64,000 bases of DNA, taken from Sipunculus nudus. Its lineage: Eukaryota; Annelida; Sipuncula; Golfingiida; Sipunculidae. This document shows positions 47,430-58,219 of this stretch, in pieces. The stretch is taken from NCBI GenBank assembly GCA_026874595.1, contig CM049313.1, positions 66,514,159 to 66,578,158 on the forward strand. Reading direction: 5' to 3'. The translations under genes were made by a program, and so were the position numbers. Under the pieces are notes generated by a model. It was not told the origin of the DNA. It did not search any database and saw only the letters and a list, made by a program, of their open reading frames with translations. How positions within the stretch are numbered: the first letter of the stretch is position 1; each line of letters starts with the position of its first letter.

Positions 47430-48180
47430 TTTAATCAGACGTCAGAAAAAATCTTTAAAAAATGATGCCCGTGTTGGTGCATTGTTTATTTCTCCTGAAT
47501 ACAAACGAGAAAGGGAAGAAGGGGAGTACCACACTTTGTCCTGTAATTAAAGGTAATATCTAACATCAAACCAAAAGTTGTTTTAAATTCATTATATACC
47601 CCATAAAATTTACATTATTTTTAAACCTAACACAGAGTTCTTTCTAATTGTATACATTATTTCTACTTTTCATTTATTTTAACATGAATTTTTGACATTT
47701 CAAAACAAATTAGATTTTTATGTACATTATTTTTAGCAGAAAGTAACAGTAAGCAACTTTTTAGTGATTAATATTAAGCTACATGGCAATAACTCAAAGG
47801 AGTGTTCTTTTGTTTTTCCTCTTCTGTGTGTTATCTTGTTGAAAAATGAAAATTTTATTTTTTATTGCGGTAATATTTAAAAATTTCAGTTTTAAGGTAG
47901 ATAGCGACATGATAGAGTAAATACAATAAAAACGCTTTTCAGATATTGTCATATAGTTATATATTAGCCTTGTTATGTTTTTTTGTTGTTACTGGGTGCT
48001 TAAAATAGGCTACTGTGTAAAATTTACGAAAAAAAAATAAATGTAAAAACAACATATGAAAAGTAATAACATACACATACCATCGGAAAGAACACTGTAC
48101 CCGATTTTAATTTAAATATTTAATTTAAATATTTTTGGGTTCTATTATCAATTTACGACAACTTCTGGGTTGATTTTAGA
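47430..48180. other. Intergenic, AT-rich
   Basis: Nothing recognised. Confidence 0.4.
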
Positions 48181-48184
48181 GACG

Positions 48185-49246
48185 GGGTTTTTTGCCATTT
48201 CTGCCAGCTTAACCCAGATTTGAAGCACATTAGGCAATCAACCGAAAATAAGAATGCAACTTTTTGTTTTCTCATGCCCTATCAATGACTTATTCTTGAT
48301 TTATTTTCGAATCATGTGCAAATTACAGATATTGGGGCTAAAATATACTTTTTTTAGTGTGAGTTACAACTGAGTAATCATTCTGCCTGATCGTTGACCG
48401 AAAATATTGAGATTATTCATACAGAGCAGGTGAAAAGTGATTTATAAAAATGCCCTTGTCGAAGGAAAATGAAAAAATCTTATTCATTAAAAATCAGAGC
48501 TTTTATAGCACAATTCGGCTATATAACATTACAGAAACATGTAAGATCAAAATGTACATTTTAGATTTCAACCAACCATTGTACATGTATATTATATTAA
48601 TACCCGTTATAAATATACATTATAAATTTCGAACAAACATATTTCATAATATCGATCTGTCCTTGTTTTAATAATAAAACTTTGGTCACAGGTTTTCAGG
48701 TTTTCAGCACTATAGATTAGACCATTCACAATTTGATCAACATTAATTTCGTGTCATTTGGCCCGAGATAAATGTACAGACTGATTAAACTAAACATATG
48801 CTCTGCAAACATCACACAAATCTTTAGTTACAATGGTGAATCAATGCCTTAAATATTTAATATTCTAGTCTGCCTAAAACCGGCTTCTGTGGCTCAGGGG
48901 TACAACACATGACTCAAAGCCAGAAAATCGTGAGTTAAAATCTAATCCATGGAGCTGTGAGATTATTTTCACGGTCGACTCCTTACGCAGGGTGAGCGCT
49001 GGGCAGGTTTAGTGGGAAGGTCATGTCAAGCGGCCGTGCTTCGAACGAGTGCGCCTAGTAGTAGGGGGTTCCCCAGTGGCTTGACCCAACGATGGGGACG
49101 ATTATATACACAGGGTCCGCAGTTGCAGAAGTCTACCGGCCTGGTTAACACCAGAATATAAGATCAGAGAAAGCGTGTGATGTACTGCCCTGCCAAGTAG
49201 TCCAAAGCCGGAATGGAATTCTGAAAACGTGCATATACTTAGTTAA
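48185..49246 (+). repeat. ~1-kb duplicated block, copy 1
   Basis: Matches 54170-55052 in direct orientation over its whole length: GAGATTATTCATACAGAGCA, GCAGGTGAAAAGTGAT, GATCAAAATGTACATTTTAG, AATACCCGTTATAAA.ATACAT, CTTTAGTTACAA and then SINE family 1. Roughly 70-75% identity by eye. The second copy lacks most of the tRNA-like SINE head. Confidence 0.65.
48882..49246 (+). mobile_element. SINE family 1, copy C (best preserved)
   Basis: Head GGCTTCTGTGGCTCAGGGGT (good A box TGGCTCAGGGG) and AAATCGTGAGTTAAAATC (B box), then TTTTCACGGTCGACTCC, AGGGTGAGCGCTGGG, CGAACGAGTGCGCC, GGGGGTTCCCCAGTG, TTGACCCAACGATGGGG, GGCCTGGTTAACACCAGAAT, AGCCGGAATGGAATTCTG and GTGCATATACTTAG. Length about 365 bp. 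Confidence 0.7.
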
Positions 49247-49249
49247 GCT

Positions 49250-50145
49250 CCAACAAAATACACATTAAAAAATTCTAGTCTGCCTCTGTCGAAATTGTGG
49301 AAAGTGTTACATGTGCTATAAGTGTTAACACATGCTGTTGGTCTCTGTCGGTCTGACAGTGGGAACCATGTATATAGCGCACACCTCAGTCAAGGCAAAA
49401 ACATCCTACTAGAGTCGTCCCCTATCCCGTATCCTCACCAAAATATTGTTGTAACTTCCCTGGTCCAGACCCCGTCCCTCAGCAAGACTTCATGGAATTC
49501 GAGGAGGTAGTTAAAATAAGATAATTCTACCAAGAGTCAAACAAACAAACAATCAAACAAACAGGCAAGGGTGAAAAGATAATCTCCTTGTTGGAGGTAA
49601 AAAAGCACCACTTACCTGTTATCAAGGAACATTAATTATGACGTTTCAGGCCACAGAGTAAGCTTCCTATCATAGTTACAATAGGATTACTTGATGTTTT
49701 CCCTATCTTCCGTACGTGCATGTAAAGACCGGTGCTTTTGGTGTTGATCTGGTTCTTGTTCCGGATTCGGGAACCTCATCAGGATTTTTTTTTCAAATTT
49801 ACTGTAACATATGCACGAATGAACATTGGAGTATGGGCCGAATTAGGCATTAGCACTATAAATATACACATCACCTCTCTGCTATATATATATATATATA
49901 CTTCAGTATATACAGGAACTATCGGAGCACAAAATTACTCGTACGGCCTTCTATAACTATCGTGAATAATTACGCCGGATTAAATGTACCTTGCTCTGTT
50001 TGTGAAGTATGTCATAAATAATTTATATTTAAGATGCCACTAATGGATGAAAGCTGCTTTCAATTTGATTAATTCGATGTTACCATCGTAGCTCGTGGAG
50101 GGGCTAGATTGGCCGTCTAGCAGAAAAATCATGTTATCTAGGGAC
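49250..50145. other. Intergenic, no gene recognised
   Basis: Holds a copy of the CGAATGAAC motif near 49813 and a short TA run near 49882. No gene recognised. Confidence 0.35.
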
Positions 50146-50153
50146 TATGTACA

Positions 50154-50295
50154 AAGTTCCATAATATATAAGACCATAGCCTTTATACTTCACCCACATG
50201 GGGATTTTAGGATAAGCAAGAAGGTAAAAAGCGCCTGCGGTTCATGTCAGATGATGATTCTTTAATGGCAGTATAAAAAACTGCCCAGCCTCGGG
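50154..50295 (+). repeat. 142-bp repeat, copy 1
   Basis: AAGTTCCATAATATATAAGA to CTGCCCAGCCTCGGG. Only five mismatches to 51749-51890 (about 96% identity), and similarity begins and ends abruptly at the same positions in both copies. Confidence 0.9.
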
Positions 50296-50299
50296 GGAC

Positions 50300-51745
50300 T
50301 GCATCTATACCACATTGTTATTTTATCATACAAGGCTTTGGGATTACTTATGACATATCGTGACCAACGACACAGAATCAATCTAAACATACGTGTACAG
50401 TCCATGCGCGGTGCGGGCACCCATGTGGACACAGATGCAAACACGTTTCAAGATTTCCTTTATTTGTCAGTGCGTGTTTCAGGGCTTTCAAAAGAAAGCT
50501 GAATCCGCAGCCATATGGTGGGCCACACAAACGGACACATGTCTTTGTGCACGATTTTAGCGACATCCGCCTCCGTACAAAGAGGACACATTGCGTATAT
50601 AATATGTCCACGGTTTCGGCCTGGCTTTCAGTTAAATTAAAAAAAAAAAGCGTGTATTCCCCCAATAAATTGAGAGGTGAAGAAAAGCTCGATTTGAAAT
50701 TCAATGTTCAACTATTCGTGTCCACAAGCAAGATTCTGAGGCCTAAAAAAGCTGAAACATTCCACGTGAACGGCGAAAGTCATGGCTGATAAATCAATTG
50801 GACAGAAATGTCAATGTTCGCAACCATTGTGGGTATATATCCAACTTATTCTTTAAAAAAATACAAATAGATATGAGCATTGTATTTAAGACACACGCTT
50901 TAACCACGTTTCTTTGTTTCCTTATTTTTAGCTTTTGGTTTTAAATTGTTTAATGGTATTTGGCCATAATGAATGAAAGTTATGCAAATGATATAAGAAT
51001 ACAACTAAGAGAAATATATTTCCTCTAAAATATTAACTGTGGTTTCGGGTGTGTGTGGGGGGAGGGGGGGGGGGGGACTTGAGCCTCCAAAGCCTCCGTC
51101 TGGATCCACCATACGGCTTAATCTGAGCGGCTGGGATGTAAACTGGATTGATGTTCACAGGAGTAATTTGAAATTGTTCGGGGTGGGGTGGGTCGAGGAG
51201 ACATGACCCAGTTTTTAGGGTTAATGGACAAAGTATCTTTTGTCCGCCTCACCTATTAAAGGAATAACACTTTTTTTTCTAGATAAGTTATTCAATCCGT
51301 TTATAGTTTCGCCTTTTAATATTTTTTTTTGGGTTAAAATTGAGAAAAACTTAATTTTTTTAATTAATTTGAGTAGTGTGGTGTATAAGTTGAGGATATG
51401 ATGATATTTTGGGGAATAGTTTTGTCCAATTTGTCATAGTTAGAAGGTGAGTTGTCGGCAGCAGATTCTGAGCGGCTGTCTTTTGGTGGGGTTTTTCAGG
51501 ACACCTTCGGATTGTTCTCTCACAGTCTCTCATGTATAGCTATTTAAGATTACCCCGTTTTCAGATTTCCCCACCTATACGATTTCAGATTACACCAAAT
51601 AGTGGTTTTTGTATGCTTATTTACTTAAATTTCATGTAATGTCTTTCTTTTTGATTTCTAAAATTAGTTTTATCTTATGTTTGCATGTAATATGTCATGC
51701 GCTGTGGTGAACGGTATGAGTCAATATAATTAACAATATACCTTA
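50300..51745. other. Intergenic, no gene recognised
   Basis: A poly-G run at 51060-51076. ORFs here are unremarkable. Confidence 0.4.
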
Positions 51746-51748
51746 TAT

Positions 51749-51890
51749 AAGTTCCATAATATATAAGACCATGGCCTTTATACTTCACCCACATGGGGAT
51801 TTTAGGATAAGCAAGTAGGTAAAAAGCGCCTACGGTTCATGTCAGATGATGATTCTTTATTGGCAGTGTAAAAAACTGCCCAGCCTCGGG
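51749..51890 (+). repeat. 142-bp repeat, copy 2
   Basis: Near-identical direct copy of 50154-50295 located 1.6 kb downstream. The flanks differ, so it is not part of a longer duplication. No coding content. Confidence 0.9.
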
Positions 51891-51894
51891 CATT

Positions 51895-53095
51895 ATATTT
51901 TGCGACAATTTATCAGTATAGTTAAATAAGGGGCGGGTGGGGGGGGGGGGAAATATGAACATTGCATGCAGGAGTTCATAGAAATTATGTTCGGGGAGCA
52001 GGGGGGATGGCGTATCATGAAACTAGAGTTACCTGAAGTCTTTTCACTGAGCCAGTGGCAGAGATGTCTTCGGAGGCAGATTGGGTTTACAAATCTCATC
52101 TTGTCGGCGGTGTGACCGTAACTGTGCGGTCCCTGGGACTTATAAGAAGTTTAATGCCACAGCCACCTGAATGCTCTTCCAGATGAAACATTTGATTATG
52201 AAAGAACCTCCAAATGCCTTCCTCTAACAGGTAAATGGGAAATGTATTTTTGTGTGGACAATCAACTCAGGATCCTTTCCCATAAAAACAAAGGGCACAA
52301 TCGATTCAGAAACCTTAGTTCCTAGGAAGATTTGACAGCTGATCAATTTGATTCCGTCATCAAAACGAGTTTTTGAGATCTTTTAAATCCTGTCCTTATA
52401 ATTTTTTTTTATACTAACTCAGCGTCCGCTATATGAAAATAAAACAGACTAGGTGAGTATTTATGACGGTTAAAAATACATGCCGCTTTTTACACGGAAT
52501 CCTGCGTCTGTCACTTAAGCCATCCTTTGCCTGGGGCATTTTCCTCGGGAGAGGAAATTGAATCCGTTCCAATAACCTTCTTTATTTCCACGGTAGAAAC
52601 ATATTTATAAGAGAGAGAGAGATAGAGAGAGAGGGGGGCGGGGGAAGGGGGGGGTGGGGTGGACAGAGATAGAGAACTACAGAACTGTGATCAGACCAAC
52701 TTAAAGCTTGGTATATACTGCATTGTGAATCCAGCCGAAATTTTAATCATGTTACACCCTCTGTCGTTGGATTTATCACACCGGGACACAAGTTCTCACT
52801 GGTCCTATCTTGGTCCTATGCCAGAACGATTGATACTACACCAAAGAGAGCGGCTGTCGCATGTTTAAAATTTGGGCTTGATGCATTGTGCAATATCACG
52901 CTTTCAGTGGCCAGTTTACAATTCTTTGCTTTTTTCGCACCCTGGTGCTCCTGCCTTGAGAACTTTGCCATTAAAAGCAGCGGTTAGATGGAAGGATGTC
53001 TGGGACGAATGTGGTGTATAACCGCTGTGTGAGGTGCTAAATGATCACCGAAAGGCTGGCCGTTAGTTTCAGTGGAGGGCCGGTGAAACCTCTCA
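51895..53095. other. Intergenic; G-runs and GA tract
   Basis: Poly-G at 51939-51950 and an impure GA/G tract at 52612-52660. No gene recognised. Confidence 0.4.
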
Positions 53096-53101
53096 AGTGC
53101 T

Positions 53102-53104
<3 letters not shown>

Positions 53105-53184
<80 letters not shown>
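53105..53184. repeat. (TA)n microsatellite
   Basis: TA run of about 78 bp. Confidence 0.95.
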
Positions 53185-53186
<2 letters not shown>

Positions 53187-53517
53187 TAATGCGCTTAGTA
53201 ATATTTTGAGGTATATTCTAGCACCCCCAGCATATGACAGATTGATTCTGTCCAAAGAAACTAAAAGTTTTTAAAAAAATTAATTTTCATTTCAATTCTA
53301 CATGACAATCAGTTTTTAGCTTTCCCCAATTCCACTTTAGAAATTCAGAACCGGTGGGTCTCACTTGTCCAGAACCAACGTTTTTATTCCCGCCAATATT
53401 GAAGACACCTGATGCTAGCAGGTAATATGCAGAAACTTCAGTGGGGACCAGTAGAATTTTTATCCAATCGGCGTTAGCAGTAGTGTCTAAAAACACAGTA
53501 GCGGTAATACTGAAATT

Positions 53518-53646
53518 CAGGAGCGTCAATTTAGGGGGGATGGGGGTATATATACCCCCCACTTTTTGGCAAGGGGGGGGGGGCAGATCAATGTAATCAT
53601 CCCCCCCCCACACTTTTCAGAGAAAAATATTATAATATTGCAAATG

Positions 53647-53702
<56 letters not shown>

Positions 53703-53875
53703 AGACTTTGGATCCATTTACTAAAAAATGTTATAGCTAAACCTTGCTTAGAATTCACAAAATAACTTATTTTCTAAAACATAATAATTATTTGAAATAT
53801 GATTAAGTATATATATATATATAATAATTATATATAATTATATAGTTGAATATGTCACTCAGATACTGAAAAAGG

Positions 53876-53906
<31 letters not shown>

Positions 53907-53963
53907 TTGTGTATATATATACAAAGTCAACCCCCCACCCTGGAAGAAAAATTGACGCCACTG
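53518..53963 (-). mobile_element. hAT-like MITE family, copy 3, with intact target duplication
   Basis: The left end CAGGAGCGTCAATTT and the right end, inward CAGTGGCGTCAATTT, match at 13 of 15 positions. CTGAAATT flanks both sides exactly (53510-53517 and 53964-53971), an 8-bp target duplication typical of hAT transposons. The 446-bp interior has no coding capacity. It carries poly-G/C runs around CTTTTTGGCAAGGGG (inverse of the shared core) and two TA arrays. It is the same family as 26140-26501 and 38419-38753 but in the opposite orientation. Confidence 0.85.
53649..53695. repeat. (TA)n microsatellite inside the hAT MITE
   Basis: TA run of about 45 bp. The related copies have an AT-rich, non-expanded sequence at the corresponding place (TTTCATTTGCAATAT next to it in the 38.5-kb copy). 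Confidence 0.9.
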
Positions 53964-54169
53964 CTGAAATTTAATCTATTTTAGTCTAGGTTGTGACCCA
54001 CCAAATTTTTACTGAGTCAGTTAATTTAGGTTTCGACTTATAAATTCTTGTTAAACGTTGTCATTTTCTATTAAAAAATAAAAACACACCGCAGGTGTAT
54101 CCCAGGTGTACGAGGATCCATAGAATAAGCGGAGTGGAAATAAAATCTGAGAGGGAGGCAGGGTTGCAC

Positions 54170-55052
54170 TCCATGCTCTAATTTAACCCAGGTATGAAGA
54201 AACGCAGTATAGGTAATAAATTAGAATGCAGCCATTTGTTTTTCTCATGCTCTTACAGTGACATATTCTTAATTTTCGCCTCAGGTGCATATTATAGATA
54301 TAGATATATAAATATATTTTTCTGAGTCTGATTTACAACTGAGTATAATCCTGCTGCTTGATTTTTGGCCGGAAATGTCGAGATTGTTCATACCGAGCAG
54401 GTGAAAAGTGATGGAAAATGAGAGCGCGGTTCATTCATTAAACATTAAAGCTTTTATTGCACAGTTTAACATGTATAACATATCAGAAACACATATAACA
54501 TCGTCAGATCAAAATGTACATTTTAGATTTCGACCAACCATATTCATGTATATCATATTAATACACATCATAATGTACATTACAGATTTCGACCAAACAT
54601 AATACATTATATTGATCTAGCTTGTTTTAACAATAACTGTCTGGCCTTAGGTTTCCGGGTTTTTAGCACTTTAGATGAGACCTTTTCAACGTTAATTCCA
54701 TTTCATTAGGCCGGATGTGCTCAGAAATCATTCAATATGAATGAAAAACCTTTAGTTACAAAGATCCCTTTAGGTACATGATTCTGCTGCATATATTTAT
54801 AGATCGTGACTTGGAATCTCAGCCATGGCGGTGAGATGTGAAGGTCGTGCCTACTTTACTCTCAAACGAGTGAGCCTTTCGGGGGTTCCTCGGTAATATG
54901 ACCCAGCAATGGGGTCGGTGTCACAACCAGGGCCTGCAGGTGCAAAAGTCAGCGGGCCTGGTTAACAACAGGATAAAAATAAGAGAAAGTGTATGATACT
55001 ACTTAGTCAAGTACAGTCCGAAACCGGAATGGAAATCTACAAACGTACATAT
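54170..55052 (+). repeat. ~1-kb duplicated block, copy 2
   Basis: Direct-orientation partner of 48185-49246 (GAGATTGTTCATACCGAGCA, GCAGGTGAAAAGTGATG, GATCAAAATGTACATTTTAG, CTTTAGTTACAAAG). Its 3' part, 54815-55052, is the SINE family 1 body (GGGGGTTCCTCGGTAATATG, GGCCTGGTTAACAACAGGAT, AACCGGAATGGAAATCTA) without a recognisable tRNA-like head. Confidence 0.65.
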
Positions 55053-55059
55053 ACATGTC

Positions 55060-55540
55060 GCCTGGTGAATAAAGCCATGGGCATACCAACATTTTAGTAA
55101 TGCTATGAAAAGTTTTAAGGGGATACATTAGGGGGGAAAGATTAGTATGATTAGTATGACAAACTAGGTAAAATGCTGTGCGATTGGTTTTTTTTTGTTT
55201 TTTTTTTGCCCTGCAGATCCCCAATATCCGAAATTTTTCGAGCCCTGAAAACCATTCAACAAGGATGCCGATCTATTTTTAATTATGTTTAAAAAAGTTA
55301 ATAAAGAAAAAGTATCTTTTTTTATAAATTAATAGCAGTAAATATTTAAGAGGGAATTGTAACTATATATATACCTAGAAGCATGGACCTTTAACATCTG
55401 AGAGGACAGTCTATTTGTCACTTGGTGAAGAGGGGTCAAAAGAATTATCAAATATAAAATGCCCAAGTTTCGATGAAGTACGTGTGTTTCATTTTCTGTA
55501 TCCAACGTGCTCATATACTAGTACTGGTCACTCTTTGGCC
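55060..55540. other. Intergenic, no gene recognised
   Basis: Nothing recognised between the duplicated block and R560 copy 2. Confidence 0.35.
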
Positions 55541-55547
55541 CTTGCCG

Positions 55548-56124
55548 TGACAACCCGACTCAGGGGGCAATGATAATTGGGCTGGTAAGCCTACTTGAGT
55601 CGTGAAAAGCAATATTGAGGAATGCATCGCAGTGGTCTTCCATCATGATGCATTCATAATGATATTGTGGTGAACAGCTCATGATATTTAAATTTTGCCA
55701 CGAATAATGAATTAACACACGGGAATACATGTGAACTCACAACCCAAACTGGAACCCAATCTCTACCGTAACGAGTCTTTTGCTGTATCGGGTACAAGTT
55801 GGCTACATCCAGTAACCCGTGCGAGTCATCCCTGTATTCATGCGGTCAGAAATTCAACAAACGGCGGGGGAGTTTACAAATAAGCTTAGTTAAAACTGAA
55901 CTTTTCTTGTTCATGTTTGGTGTTGCTAGAAAGTACACTAAAATGCTAACGATAAGTCTAGTTTATGTCAATTGACAGTGTACCTGTAGGCCATGAAGGT
56001 TTAAAAAAATGACGAAAATATTTGCATCCTCATGGGGCCTTATAATGCGTTCCTCAGACCAAGATGTAAAGGCACTCTGACAGCCAGTAATCTGTCCCTA
56101 ATGTCTGAGGGTCGATATAGCGCC
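55548..56124 (+). repeat. Dispersed repeat R560, copy 2
   Basis: TGACAACCCGACTCAGG to GTCGATATAGCGCC. It shares all major blocks with 13271-13817. A 40-bp stretch near 55980-56010 is present only in this copy. Confidence 0.6.
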
Positions 56125-56129
56125 ATCTT

Positions 56130-57560
56130 TGGGCCCTGGTCCCTGATTCCAACGTCTGTGTAATAAAAAGCCAAAAAGTTAGCTTTGATTAAGGTGGCAG
56201 GACTGGTCCCCCACCTGACCTGACTTTGTTTCAGTTTTTCCTTTGCATTGAACAATCTAATGCTTTAGTACCCCCTAAAGTATACATTTTCTGAAAGCTA
56301 AGAAAATTCTCTATAGTTTGGTGATAATAAACTTTGTTACTGAGGAACAGGTTTCAATTTGTAAGAATTTTAATTAAATTTTAATATTTAACAAAAAAAG
56401 TTTATTCCAGCAAAACTGAAGCAGATATAGAAAATCTTCTTAAATAAATGGAAAATTTAGTTAATGATCCCCAGGCGTTTTTTGTATAGTGAGTTAAATT
56501 TAAAAATTACGATTTTACAGAGTATTTAGTTTTGAAATCTTCACAAATCATTTCATTTTTTACTTTTACCTGAATAAAATCCTTCAAATTTAGTATAGGC
56601 GTAAAAGAAAAAAACGCTTTAAGAAGACATATTAACAATTACATATATCAAAGATGGTATGTTTCGGACAAGTAATTACTGAGAAATAACACTCTAAAGA
56701 TAAGGTATTCAGGTGAAATGATGTTTCGAGAAAATGGCCAAAAACTATATTCGTAGAGATCATTCGTCCTACTCACGTAACTAACCACAACTACATGTTG
56801 ACAGTCACATGAATTTGGTCAAGACAGTGGTTCTTATCAAACCATGCTATAATAAAATGGATTAATTGACTATATTGCACTTAAATGACACTAACTGGTC
56901 ATTCACATGGACGGGTTTGTTTGCACACTAATTAGCTGGAGTTAGGGTTGCTCAACAACGCTTATCAGTTGTATGCTCAACTAATTAGACTGGGCTATCA
57001 AACGTCGACCGTCAGTTCTTGCCACCTCGTGCACGGAGGTACTTGGCCCATGCATTAATCAAACACTTGCACCTCCCGATTGGCAGAATGACCCAGGTGA
57101 CGGCTGGGGGCAGAGTGATTGACAGGCCTGTGGCAGGGCTGGAGTTAGTTTACAAACACCCTGTCAACACATCTTGGTGTTTACTGAATAGAAATCACCC
57201 TTTTTCACAAAATGCAACTGGCGACCCAAAATGTGCTCAGCTGCATTAGATCCGCCCAGTATTCAATATTACGTATACCTTTTATTGAAAAAAACCCACC
57301 AATTTTTAGGAATTTTGACCAGTCCTGCCACCTTAAAGCTTACCTGCCTGCGCGTTCTGCTTACATTCAATATTGAAACATGGTAGAGACCCAAAGGCTG
57401 TGCCCCGCTTAAGAAAATAACCAATACTTGATGACACAAAATTCTGTATCCACCGACACGGATAGGTAGTGTAATACTTACTGTATTCCACGATAAAACG
57501 TACACTTATATACGCACTGTAAAAAATTCTGATAAATATCGACGGTAAAATACGTTGTAA
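56130..57560. other. Intergenic, no gene recognised
   Basis: A GC-richer patch at 57000-57150 (with GATTGGC and GGTGACGGCTGGGGG) might be regulatory. No exon is evident. Confidence 0.3.
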
Positions 57561-57569
57561 AATATAAAT

Positions 57570-57890
57570 TCATATCAGGATCACACACAGCAAAAGTTCA
57601 CCGCTTTTCTGTCCTCCGTTAACATTTTGCTCACATTCGACCCCGATTTCCGTGGATTCTCCAAGCAAACCGAATAATTTTTCGTGTGAATCTTTCAAAT
57701 CTGTTACATCAGAGCGTTTAAGTACCAAGACAAAGGTTCGATTTGCTTTAGGTGTACTCAATAAGTCTTGACATAAGTCCCATTCGCACAAAACAATACT
57801 TTTCTCGTGCCCATTTGAGCTCAGCTGACTGAAAGGCATCTCAGCTATATTTAACGTCCAACAGTTCCACCGGCCATCCACAGGGCACAA
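57570..57890 (-). CDS. Candidate exon or gene fragment, unidentified
   Basis: A minus-strand frame of 106 codons with globular-protein composition: MCPVDGRWNCWTLNIAE, then SIVLCEWDLCQDLLS, FVLVLKRSDVTDLKD and HEKLFGLLGESTEIGVE. It directly follows, in the same strand sense, three decayed coding-like tandem units. I do not recognise a domain. It is probably a remnant or exon of a repeat-containing protein gene whose other exons are lost or outside reach. Confidence 0.35.
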   Translation of the reverse strand: MCPVDGRWNCWTLNIAEMPFSQLSSNGHEKSIVLCEWDLCQDLLSTPKANRTFVLVLKRSDVTDLKDSHEKLFGLLGESTEIGVECEQNVNGGQKSGELLLCVILI

Positions 57891-57898
57891 ATGGTAGG

Positions 57899-58215
57899 TA
57901 AACCACCAGGAACTTCAAATTTTACGTCATTTGTTCCGGGCATGTCATCTACGAACCCGGGATATAGGTCACTATAATTTTCCGAGTGACAGAGCGGAAA
58001 AACTTCATCCGTCCATTTGTTAATAGACTGTAACTGTAATCGTCACCGTAAGACCCAGGAATTCCAAACTTCACTTGCTCAATGATCCGGACAGGTCCTC
58101 TATCGAAAGAAAGCCATTGTAACCAATATTCTCAGAGTTACTGAGCGAAAGGACATCATATGTTGTTAACAGAGCATCGCCTCTTAACCGTAAGACCCAG
58201 GAAGTTCAAACTTAA
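57899..58215 (-). pseudogene. Three decayed coding-like tandem units (~145 bp)
   Basis: On the minus strand AAGTTTGAACTTCCTGGGTC recurs at about 58214, AAGTTTGGAATTCCTGGGTC at about 58072, and AAATTTGAAGTTCCTGGTGG at about 57925, with spacings of about 142 and 147 bp. They encode KFELPGSYG, KFGIPGSYGDDYSYSLLTN and VKFEVPGGLPTICALW. The middle unit continues as NKWTDEVFPLCHSENYSDLY and GFVDDMPGTND in a shifted frame. Stops and shifts in the upstream units indicate decay. The repeated peptide is unknown to me. Confidence 0.45.
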
Positions 58216-58219
58216 CTTT

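Noticed and set aside
50378-50704. 108-codon minus-strand ORF rich in cysteine
   Set aside because: The composition follows local CA/TG-rich DNA; the opposite strand is also open; no signal peptide or spaced cysteine framework.
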